A stretch of 8,146 bases of DNA from Methanobacteriota archaeon (GTDB lineage: Archaea > Thermoplasmatota > Poseidoniia > Poseidoniales > Poseidoniaceae): the NCBI GenBank assembly GCA_009936765.1, contig JAACDL010000043.1:1-8146 (forward strand), read 5' to 3'. The translations under genes were made by a program, and so were the position numbers. The notes beneath the pieces were generated by a model that saw only the letters and a list, made by a program, of their open reading frames with translations, was not told the origin of the DNA and did no database searches. Below are positions 1-6,510 of the stretch, one piece after another. Within the stretch, counting starts at the first letter, position 1. Each line of letters starts with the position of its first letter.

Positions 1-218
1 ATCAGACTTAATTTCTTGTAGTCTTGAATCAATGGCCAAACCATTGTTGCACCACCATGGATACAACGTGATGCTTTTCCGCCACTAACTCGTCCATATA
101 CTACCAAAATCTCGTCAGATGCACAACGCTTGTATCTTGTTACAAGCATGATAATTCCAAATGCAAATATTAGTCCAGTTCCCATTATTAGTAGGAATAA
201 AGTTGTTCCAGTCTCCAT
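1..218 (-). CDS. Flotillin / SPFH-domain membrane protein, N-terminal part (runs off the window)
   Basis: The minus strand from ATG at 218 is open to the window edge and gives 72 residues. A hydrophobic N-terminal segment (about residues 7-26) is followed by a basic cluster (TRYKRC), then SDEILVVYGRVSGGK, SRCIHGGA and WPLIQDYKKLSL. The pattern of a single N-terminal hairpin or membrane segment, VVYGR, RCIHGG and WP.IQ is characteristic of flotillins (bacterial FloT/YuqG-like and eukaryotic flotillin), which are SPFH scaffolds that oligomerise on the membrane and organise membrane microdomains. The start lies 10 nt after the stop of the NfeD-like gene, preceded by a purine-rich GAGTGAGGCGAG stretch that could serve as a ribosome binding site. 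The NfeD neighbour is the classic partner of this family, as in the Bacillus yuaF-floT pair, which supports the assignment. The coiled-coil C-terminal half lies outside the window, so completeness cannot be judged. Confidence 0.88.
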   Translation of the reverse strand, partial: METGTTLFLLIMGTGLIFAFGIIMLVTRYKRCASDEILVVYGRVSGGKASRCIHGGATMVWPLIQDYKKLSL

Positions 219-228
219 TTTACTCGCC

Positions 229-855
229 TCACTCTTCTTCTGTTATTATTTCATCACCACTGTTTAGTGGTTCGACTATCATAGTAGCTCCTATGACGTC
301 TACGACTCTGATTAGTTCATTGCTTGGAATAGATGCAGTCTTATCCTTGGCACGTGCAGTAAGAGTTCTCAAGGTTCCATCTACTGCAACTTGAACTTCA
401 CCTGTTGCATTTGGTAATATGCGGGAGTAAACGTGACCCTTCTCTCCAATCGCATCAGAATGCCTCATGGTTCCATCTGCTTGCAAATTTGTTATTCCTT
501 GCATCATTACTCGGACCATGAATAGAGATCCACCTGCGGCAAAACCTCCAGCAACTACTGCCAGTAATTCCATTCCAGTTGCAGAAACAGTGAACAGACC
601 CATAAGTCCGAACATCATAACCGCCGCAGCAATCCCTTGAAGACTGAATAATTCAAACGAGAGGTCAGTATCTAGGCTGAAATCAGTGTCGAATGCAGTA
701 TCAACAACTCCTCCTAAGATGTCACCAACAAGCATCAGTCCCATCATTATGATGAAAAATGCAGCACCCAGTACGGCACATGTGATGAAGATTAGTTCTA
801 TTGCAGATGGTGCATCGAATCCCAATGCCTCAGCAAACCAATCTAGTAGACCCAT
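229..855 (-). CDS. NfeD-family membrane protein with OB-fold (YuaF-like flotillin partner)
   Basis: This 208-residue protein has three hydrophobic segments (about 19-43, 71-91 and 95-116) and a soluble C-terminal domain (about 133-195). The soluble part matches the NfeD OB-fold: IGEKGHVYSRILPNATGEV, then VQVAVDG, a TARA strand, SIPSNELIRVVDV and TMIVEP. Proteins of this class pair with flotillins, and the OB-fold is thought to mediate protein contacts at the membrane. An acidic loop between helices 1 and 2 (about 52-68) repeats a DTD.S pattern and precedes ELFSLQGIAAAVMMFGLMG. Asp-rich loops in front of an F-L-F-S-L helix are, as I recall, also seen in bacterial YuaF-like proteins. The ATG at 855 follows the upstream small gene by 27 nt, with AGGATAGGG in front as a possible ribosome site. 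There is no N-terminal ClpP-like protease domain, so this is the short form, not the long protease type. The flotillin gene starts 10 nt downstream, which implies co-expression. Confidence 0.85.
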   Translation of the reverse strand: MGLLDWFAEALGFDAPSAIELIFITCAVLGAAFFIIMMGLMLVGDILGGVVDTAFDTDFSLDTDLSFELFSLQGIAAAVMMFGLMGLFTVSATGMELLAVVAGGFAAGGSLFMVRVMMQGITNLQADGTMRHSDAIGEKGHVYSRILPNATGEVQVAVDGTLRTLTARAKDKTASIPSNELIRVVDVIGATMIVEPLNSGDEIITEEE

Positions 856-882
856 ACTCGACCCTATCCTACGCTTGTCGCT

Positions 883-1116
883 TTACTTAATGACCTTATT
901 CCCAGCAGTGGCGCTGTCACTTTCTTGCTTTAACCGATATTTTTCGAATATTGCAACTGTTGAAACTGACAGTCCTGCCAATATTGCAGAAATCATAATG
1001 TGTAAATTAGCGCTGTAGCCAATCAAGAATACCCAAAGAGGTAGAAACAGAATTAGAAATCTTTTCATGAATGGCCAGAACCCCTCAAATAGGTTTTCTG
1101 AACCATCATCCATCAT
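883..1116 (-). CDS. Small two-helix membrane protein of unknown function
   Basis: A 77-residue product is predicted from ATG at 1116. It has a short acidic N-terminus (MMDDGSENLFEG), a Phe/Trp-rich first hydrophobic segment (about 18-34), a second one (about 36-57), and a charged tail (EKYRLKQESDS...KVIK). I do not recognise the family. The frame extends upstream to a TTG at 1149, which would overlap the preceding gene by 23 bp. I prefer ATG at 1116, or the adjacent ATG at 1113, because it falls 10 nt after the upstream stop. The gene sits between another small membrane protein and the NfeD-like gene, 27 nt from the latter, so it is probably part of the same transcript and may assist the NfeD-flotillin assembly. 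That role is inferred from context only. Confidence 0.68.
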   Translation of the reverse strand: MMDDGSENLFEGFWPFMKRFLILFLPLWVFLIGYSANLHIMISAILAGLSVSTVAIFEKYRLKQESDSATAGNKVIK

Positions 1117-1126
1117 TAAATTCAAC

Positions 1127-1453
1127 TCAGAAGAATACGGTTCCGACAAAAATGGTCAGTATCCACATGCCTACTCCGAACCAGATGCCTTTACCTTGTT
1201 TGGAAATTTGATCTTCATGTACTTCTTTATTGATATTTTTTAGCGGGTTGATCAATAATTCTCTTTGCTCAGACCTTAGCACTATTAGGCCAAGAACGAA
1301 ACATGCAGCGGCTCCTGCTCCGAATAATGTGGTAATGGCACCCTCGACTTCTTCCATCAACTTCAATGCAAGCCAAATCTGAGTTGCTGCCATCAAGAAC
1401 CAGAGAAATGAACCGCGTTCGACTGCTGCTGCCATGTTTGTCCCACAACCCAT
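1127..1453 (-). CDS. Small three-helix membrane protein of unknown function
   Basis: This 108-residue protein is mostly hydrophobic, with likely membrane segments at about 14-31, 38-59 and 89-107. A charged loop lies between the second and third (about 60-88: RSEQREL, NINKEVHEDQISKQGKG). The C-terminus ends in the last helix (VGTVFF). I do not recognise the family. The ATG at 1453 is the first in frame; an internal ATG at 1435 would remove MGCGTN and leave all helices intact, so it is a possible alternative. It is the first gene of the four-gene minus-strand cluster that ends in flotillin, and the next start is about 10 nt after its stop. The divergent spacer in front probably holds the cluster promoter. 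Confidence 0.7.
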   Translation of the reverse strand: MGCGTNMAAAVERGSFLWFLMAATQIWLALKLMEEVEGAITTLFGAGAAACFVLGLIVLRSEQRELLINPLKNINKEVHEDQISKQGKGIWFGVGMWILTIFVGTVFF

Positions 1454-1539
1454 TCATAATTCATGATTGCCCCGTTTTGTTCGATGGTACCTAACTAAAT
1501 GTAGGCTTATTCAAGTACTGGAACTTGTGATTATGTCTT
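1454..1539. promoter_or_regulatory. Divergent intergenic region with an imperfect palindrome
   Basis: These 86 bp separate the minus-strand membrane cluster from the plus-strand aroE gene and must carry both promoters. An inverted repeat CAAGT-6 nt-ACTTG lies at 1512-1527, with one further complementary pair inside, and sits about 12-28 nt before the aroE ATG at 1540. No strong canonical archaeal TATA box stands out on either strand; AT-rich candidates are CTAACTAAATG at 1491-1501 (plus) and its complement. The assignment as a promoter region rests on gene orientation, and the operator reading of the repeat is tentative. Confidence 0.35.
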
Positions 1540-2475
1540 ATGGCGAAGGTGAGTCACGCAGTGGCCGGTGAGCCAATTGTTCACTCTTTGTCTCCAGTGT
1601 TGACCGCACTTGTCCCCTCTCACCTTTCAAGAATTGAGGGAATTACATTACCTGGTCTGAAAGGTGTGGTTGTTATTCCCACCGAAGGGGTAGAGAATGC
1701 TCTGGCTTGGGGGTATGCCGGCTCACTGCCTTCTCCTCCCGATTGGGAATTAGTTGGCTCGCCATTAGGTAAATTCAGAGCTAACACTCTTCTTGATAGA
1801 GCAGTTACTGCAAGTATTGACGCTCACCCTGAAGCAGATCCACGACTTCCAAATGCTCTACAGCCGGTTGTGAATTTTGAATCGGCCTCAGTTTACGGTG
1901 ATGAGGTTTGGTTGTCCTTAACCTCTCCACTCAAACATCAGTTATCGGCAGCTGCAGTGAAATGTATCGATAATGCAATGGAGATTCGCTCAGTCAATAC
2001 TTTGCGATGGGATGGACAATCATGGTGGGCCGCCTCTACCGATGGCCCAGGGATGCTAATTGTAGCAGATGTATTTGGACATAAAACCTCCAGTGTACTT
2101 GGAATAAATGGAGGAGGGGGAACCGCAAGGTCTGTAGCCGCTGCATGGTGTGCAAAAGGCGGTACAATCAACCAATTAGGGGGGAATCGTCTTCTGGAAG
2201 ATGATGGCCCATGGGTATTTACTGAAGATGAACCATCGGTTTCGATAGATTTTGATAATGATGGTGGGGATTTACTGGTTAGATACGCCCCCATGGATGG
2301 TGATTACGATTCAAGAATCGAGAAGTTGTCTAATGTTGCTGATGGCCGTTGGCTACTATGTGCGCAACACCTTATGTCTTGGGCTAGTCTTTGGGCTCCT
2401 AAATATGCGGAGCATTTACCTTCAATTTCTCTCTTAATGACTAGGTTGGTTGCAGTTGAGGTGCATTTAGGATGA
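1540..2475 (+). CDS. aroE: Shikimate dehydrogenase homologue (AroE family), divergent
   Basis: AroE reduces 3-dehydroshikimate to shikimate with NADPH, the fourth step of the shikimate pathway. Family signatures appear in order: N-terminal HAVAGEPIVHSLSP (6-19), SLTSPLK (126-132) with the expected catalytic Lys132, VNTLR (152-156) with Asn153, STDGPGM (166-172) with the expected catalytic Asp168, a Gly-rich loop VLGINGGGGTA (186-196), and C-terminal DGRWLLCAQ..SWASLW (268-285) with the conserved Gln276. Two things are unusual. About 107 residues separate HSLSP from the Lys motif, against roughly 45 in Escherichia coli AroE, so the substrate domain carries an extra segment. The nucleotide domain is short and lacks a clear NRT..R NADP-phosphate clamp (here NQLGGNRLLED). 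At 311 residues it is longer than the usual 270-290. The ATG at 1540 places HAVAGEP at the expected N-terminal position. It overlaps the next gene by 4 bp. Both active-site residues are kept, so an active enzyme is likely. Confidence 0.83.
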   Translation: MAKVSHAVAGEPIVHSLSPVLTALVPSHLSRIEGITLPGLKGVVVIPTEGVENALAWGYAGSLPSPPDWELVGSPLGKFRANTLLDRAVTASIDAHPEADPRLPNALQPVVNFESASVYGDEVWLSLTSPLKHQLSAAAVKCIDNAMEIRSVNTLRWDGQSWWAASTDGPGMLIVADVFGHKTSSVLGINGGGGTARSVAAAWCAKGGTINQLGGNRLLEDDGPWVFTEDEPSVSIDFDNDGGDLLVRYAPMDGDYDSRIEKLSNVADGRWLLCAQHLMSWASLWAPKYAEHLPSISLLMTRLVAVEVHLG

Positions 2476-4910
2476 ACAAAGTAGTGCTATTTCTAATCGC
2501 TATCATGATCATTCCTACCACTATGGCAGAGGAATTCCCTGTTCAGAATGTGAACTCAGGTTTTGCGGGATGGTCACAAAATGAAAGCCCTACTATTGAC
2601 GAATACAGAATCTCCTATCCATCGGTTTCAGATGGTGAAGATACAAACGTGGCCCAGAATGGACCATTTGCAATTGTAGTTTTCATTCCTGATGATGGTG
2701 AATCCGTAGAGCAATACATCTGGCTTCAAGATGGGCTTTCCAAGTGGGGTTATGTTAGCTTGGTCGTTTCTTCTTCTTGGCAATCTGTAGAACAACAATT
2801 GATAGATTGGAATCAAAATGGTTCAGAAGATTTACCTAGTTTGCAAGGGATGCTAGCTCTGAATCATATTGCTCTGTCTGGGCATGGCACAGGTGCACAT
2901 GAAGCGGCAGAGATTGTGAAATCAGGAGTATCTGAAATCGATGGACTTTTTGGACTTGGGTTTGATGGTACAGATACTTCGACAACATCAGAAATCTTAC
3001 TTTCCAACCCCTCCTCTGCCTTATTCCTGACTGGAACTACAGACGATATAGCCCCTGCCAGTGAAAACATTTTGACTTACGTAGATGATTGGTTTGGCGC
3101 ATGGCAAATTATGTACCCCCGCGGGGCAAATCATTTGGGTTATCAAGAGAGTGATACTTTCTTTGAAAGATTTGCAGATGGCGACTCGACAATGGGTAGA
3201 GCTGGTCAACAAGAGCATGCATTGAATCACATTCTACCATATCTGAATCTATCACTTAGGGGCGACGATTCAGCATATCAGGCAGCATTTAATCGTGAAG
3301 ACAAGTCCGTTTCTTCAGACCCGGATGCTTACATTGACGAAGACTTATCTCGCTCTAGATTGTACGATATGAGTAATATCTCATCTACTGCATTATCTGT
3401 ATTACAAGGCCAAGAGTTCACAATTTCTTCTGATGTAACATTTCGAGATGGAGGGATTGCAACCGGCAACACCACCTGTCTGTTGCCAAGCGGCGACACT
3501 GTAACTGGAAATTTACAGAATGGGGTTGCATCATGCACGCTCAATGGTTCGATGTTTTCTCCAGGTGCAGCCATTATCGAGATACAAGTCGCGGATTATT
3601 CGTTTTCAGATTGGTTGGATTTTACAGTTATCCGTTTGGGAACTCCTCTAGAAATCACCGAACCTCTACCAGAGGTTACCTTGGATCAACACTCATCAGT
3701 CACAGTCATTCCAGATGTTTTTGCATTTGACCCAGACGGTGAAGAGGTGTTATTCTTGGACGCATACATGGTTTCAGATAATGATAGCATCTTACAAATT
3801 AACAATTCTTTAACAGAATTGGAGATCACTCACCAAAACATTCAGGAGTGGGAAGGTACAATGGAAATGAACATTGTATTGGCTGCAGGTGATGATATTG
3901 CCAACATCACCGTGAATGTCACGGTAATCCCTGTAAATGACATAGTTGTACAAGATGGTGTTGTTCCCCAACAACAAACAATCGAAGACGGTGAAAGCAT
4001 AGTTGTAGATTTGAATCAATATGTAAGCGACCCTGAAGGGCAAACATTGGTACTAACGGCTTCTAGAGAATATCCCGGTCTTAGAATAAATACGTCGCTG
4101 CCTACTATTTTGATAGATCCTCAGACGCATTGGAATGGTGCAGAACTAGTGGAGATATTGGTGTCGGACGGAGTCACGGAACCAATCACAGTTGTAGTTC
4201 CAATTAATGTGGCTCCAGTTGATGATATAATCCAATTTTCAGATTCTGTTATTGAAGTAGAAATGGATGAAGATGATGTACTTATCCTCGATTTAGATAA
4301 CTTCACCATCGATGTAGACGATGATAATTTAGTTTACGAAGTAACGGGTTCTTCCGAAATAGTCGGGTTCTCATTAGCTGGTAGCGAACTCGTTTTCGCT
4401 GGTAATCCCGATTTATTTGGAATTAGCCAGTTCACAATAAATGTTAGCGATGGTTCTAGTAATAGTTCGATGAGTCTCATAGTTGATACAAAATCAATTG
4501 CAGATCTGCCGGTAGTTGGTATTTCTACCATCGACGTAGACGGTAATACAATCTCCATCCTGTGGACTATTTCCGACAAAGATGGCGGTGCAGGTTTAAT
4601 TTATTCAGTGACATTTGCCGGTGAGTCAATCGAGCAGGGAACCGAATGTATTGGGGATAAATTGTTGACATGCGTTACTAATACCGCAACCGGGCCAGAA
4701 GGGACATACACTGTAGAAGTGAAAGTTGGGGATGGAGTTGCCCAAGAGTGGTCAAACACTGCTACCAAAGATGTTGATGTACAAAAAGTGGTTATCCCTC
4801 AAGATGATGCAGAATCAGAAGTGGCAATAGGAGATTGGGTACTCCCAATCGGGCTAGGTCTGATAGTTGTCTTACTGGCGGGTTATCTTATTCTATCAAA
4901 AAGAGAATAA
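2472..4910 (+). CDS. Large secreted, membrane-anchored surface protein: hydrolase-like domain plus cadherin/Ig-like modules
   Basis: The 812-residue product begins with a signal peptide (MNKVVLFLIAIMIIPTTMA, cleavage near residue 19) and ends with a membrane helix (about 791-808) and a short basic tail (KRE), so most of it should face outward. Residues about 60-260 resemble an alpha/beta-hydrolase: a strand FAIVVFIPDDG (67-76), an elbow SGHGTGAH (136-143), an acid-loop candidate LTGTTDDIAP (Asp191/192) and GANHLG with His221. The expected nucleophile in the GxSxG elbow is Gly139, so the domain may be inactive. From about 310 onward there are beta-sandwich modules with Cys336/Cys355, then repeats with a D.D/EG motif (FDPDGEEV, VSDPEGQT, DVDDDNLVY) ending in PVND/PVDD junctions near 487-490 and 582-585, a period of about 95 residues. 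Cys726/Cys734 may pair. About 13 N-x-S/T sequons suggest glycosylation. Adhesion or binding is plausible but unproven. It overlaps aroE by ATGA, suggesting translational coupling. Confidence 0.82.
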   Translation: MNKVVLFLIAIMIIPTTMAEEFPVQNVNSGFAGWSQNESPTIDEYRISYPSVSDGEDTNVAQNGPFAIVVFIPDDGESVEQYIWLQDGLSKWGYVSLVVSSSWQSVEQQLIDWNQNGSEDLPSLQGMLALNHIALSGHGTGAHEAAEIVKSGVSEIDGLFGLGFDGTDTSTTSEILLSNPSSALFLTGTTDDIAPASENILTYVDDWFGAWQIMYPRGANHLGYQESDTFFERFADGDSTMGRAGQQEHALNHILPYLNLSLRGDDSAYQAAFNREDKSVSSDPDAYIDEDLSRSRLYDMSNISSTALSVLQGQEFTISSDVTFRDGGIATGNTTCLLPSGDTVTGNLQNGVASCTLNGSMFSPGAAIIEIQVADYSFSDWLDFTVIRLGTPLEITEPLPEVTLDQHSSVTVIPDVFAFDPDGEEVLFLDAYMVSDNDSILQINNSLTELEITHQNIQEWEGTMEMNIVLAAGDDIANITVNVTVIPVNDIVVQDGVVPQQQTIEDGESIVVDLNQYVSDPEGQTLVLTASREYPGLRINTSLPTILIDPQTHWNGAELVEILVSDGVTEPITVVVPINVAPVDDIIQFSDSVIEVEMDEDDVLILDLDNFTIDVDDDNLVYEVTGSSEIVGFSLAGSELVFAGNPDLFGISQFTINVSDGSSNSSMSLIVDTKSIADLPVVGISTIDVDGNTISILWTISDKDGGAGLIYSVTFAGESIEQGTECIGDKLLTCVTNTATGPEGTYTVEVKVGDGVAQEWSNTATKDVDVQKVVIPQDDAESEVAIGDWVLPIGLGLIVVLLAGYLILSKRE
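4898..4910 (-). terminator. Possible T-rich termination tract for the carboxylase transcript
   Basis: Reading the minus strand just past the TGA at 4913-4911, the sequence is TTATTCTCTTTTT, ending in a run of five T. Archaeal polymerases often terminate at such T-rich tracts without a hairpin. The tract lies inside the last codons of the convergent surface protein gene because no intergenic space exists. No stem-loop was seen. The call is weak. Confidence 0.3.
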
Positions 4911-6473
4911 TCAAAGAGGAATATTTCCATGTTTCTTAGGTGGAGACCATTCCCGCTTAGAGGATAGAATTCTTAGGGCCCTAATCAGGCGGATACGGCT
5001 TTCTTCTGGCTCAATGACGTCATCTAGCCATCCATTACGAGCAGCAACATATGGATCTCCAAACTTAGATTTGTACTCATCAACCAACTCTAATCTTGTT
5101 GCTTCCTTCTGGTCTTCTTCTGCTGCAGCGATTTCTCTTCGGTGAATGATGTTGACTGCACCTTCTGCACCCATTACGGCTAGTTCTGCGGTGGGCCATG
5201 CTATGTTGTAGTCAGATTGTAGGTGCTTGCAACTCATTGCCAAGTACGCTCCACCGTATGCTTTTCGAGTGATTAGAGTCATCTTAGGTACTGTTGCTTC
5301 TGCGTATGCATACAGTAACTTTGCACCGTGTCGAATGATCCCTCCCCATTCTTGGACTACACCTGGTAAGAATCCTGGGACGTCTTCAAAGGTGACCAGT
5401 GGAATGTTGAATGCATCACAGGTCCTGATGAATCTAGCAGCTTTAATTGAGGCATCAATATCTAGGCAGCCAGCCAGTACCTTAGGCTGGTTTGCTACTA
5501 TTCCTACCGACTTACCATCTAGTCTGGCATATCCAATGATAATATTCTCTGCGTAGGAATTGAATAACTCCATGAATATTCCATCATCAACAATCTCTTC
5601 GATTACCTTGACCATATCATACGGCCTGTTGGGGTTATCGGGTACGAGGGTTTCCAGTTCTGGATTCAATCTTGTAGGTTCATCAGCAGTTGGTTCAACC
5701 GGTGGTGATGACATATTGTTGTCAGGGAGGAATCCGAGGATGTCGATTGCTAGTGCGCAGGCTTCTTCTTCATCATCCGCGATGAGACAAGCGATTCCTG
5801 AACGGCTAGCATGGAGTGTAGCTCCTCCTAATCCTGCAGCATCAACTTCTCCACTAATACACTCAGGTGTTTCTAGAGGAGAGGACATGAATAATTGCCC
5901 GTGGTCATTACCCAGGATTGTGAAATCTGCTAGACTAGCGCCGAGTGCAGAAACTCCAACCACTGGTCCAAGAACCAGTGAAACCATTGGGATCCTTCCG
6001 GAGCATTGTACTAACTTGTCTAGGAGTTCTCCTGTTCCAGCAAGGGCAGTAATCCCATCCTGAGCGCGCTGTCCACCACCATCCCATATTCCTACAAGAG
6101 GTACTTTGCTGCGTTCTGCCATTTCTACAACTTTGGCGATTTTCAGGGCATGCATTTCGCCCATTGAACCGCCATGTACCGAGAAGTCTTGTGCAAAACA
6201 ATAGATCCTTCTGCCATCAATCGTGCCGTGCCCACAAACAACTCCATCTCCAAGAGTGGGGTGCATGAACATCCCGTGATCAGTTGACCTGTGTGTCAAG
6301 AATGTATCCAACTCTACAAAGGAGTCTTCGTCCAAAAGATTACTTATCCGGTCCCTAGCAGTACCCCTGCCAGATATGCGAATGCTCTCTTGGCGCTTCA
6401 GACCTCCGCCTATGCGAGCTTGCTCGCGACGGTATCTCAAGTCCTCGAGCGCCTCGCCCGAATCTTTCGACAT
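4911..6473 (-). CDS. Acyl-CoA carboxylase, carboxyltransferase (beta) subunit
   Basis: This subunit moves the carboxyl group from carboxybiotin to an acyl-CoA, giving methylmalonyl-CoA or malonyl-CoA; it needs a biotin carboxylase/carrier subunit, not found here. From ATG at 6473 it is 520 residues, the usual size. The N-terminal crotonase-like half shows ISGRGTARDRI (33-43), FAQDFSVHGGSMGE (93-106), DGGGQRAQDG (131-140, usually DSGGARIQEG) and LGGATLHASRSG (215-226). The C-terminal half is highly conserved: PYDM (284-287), GYARLDGKSVGIVANQP (314-330), DIDASIKAARFIRTCDAFNIP (338-358), VPGFLPG (365-371), QEWGGIIRHGAKLLYAYAEA (374-393), RKAYGGAYLAM (403-413) and AWPTAELAVMGAEGAV (425-440). The residue after GGAY is Leu411, where propionyl-CoA enzymes usually have Asp. 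The frame extends to GTG at 6542, overlapping gatD by 32 bp, but MSKDSGEALEDLRYRREQAR looks like a normal family N-terminus, so 6473 is preferred, 37 nt after the gatD stop. Confidence 0.92.
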   Translation of the reverse strand: MSKDSGEALEDLRYRREQARIGGGLKRQESIRISGRGTARDRISNLLDEDSFVELDTFLTHRSTDHGMFMHPTLGDGVVCGHGTIDGRRIYCFAQDFSVHGGSMGEMHALKIAKVVEMAERSKVPLVGIWDGGGQRAQDGITALAGTGELLDKLVQCSGRIPMVSLVLGPVVGVSALGASLADFTILGNDHGQLFMSSPLETPECISGEVDAAGLGGATLHASRSGIACLIADDEEEACALAIDILGFLPDNNMSSPPVEPTADEPTRLNPELETLVPDNPNRPYDMVKVIEEIVDDGIFMELFNSYAENIIIGYARLDGKSVGIVANQPKVLAGCLDIDASIKAARFIRTCDAFNIPLVTFEDVPGFLPGVVQEWGGIIRHGAKLLYAYAEATVPKMTLITRKAYGGAYLAMSCKHLQSDYNIAWPTAELAVMGAEGAVNIIHRREIAAAEEDQKEATRLELVDEYKSKFGDPYVAARNGWLDDVIEPEESRIRLIRALRILSSKREWSPPKKHGNIPL

Positions 6474-6510
6474 GATACTTCCAGTCCTCAGAGGTTCTTC
6501 ATTGAAGCGG

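Noticed and set aside
686..1018. Plus-strand open frame of 110 codons opposite the NfeD-like gene
   Set aside because: It is antisense to the well-supported NfeD gene and the adjacent small membrane gene, and has a low-complexity Ser/Ile-rich product without a recognisable domain.
1117..1149. TTG start at 1149 for the two-helix membrane protein
   Set aside because: It needs a 23-bp overlap with the upstream gene and a rare start codon, while ATG at 1116 gives a clean 10-nt spacing. It is not excluded outright.
1938..2294. Minus-strand open frame of 118 codons inside aroE
   Set aside because: It is antisense to the AroE motifs (catalytic Asp and Gly-rich loop) and has a Ser/Pro-rich product with no domain.
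5227..6063. Plus-strand open frames of 109 and 167 codons within the carboxylase gene
   Set aside because: They are antisense to highly conserved carboxyltransferase coding sequence; the products are Ser/Pro-rich shadows with no family signal.
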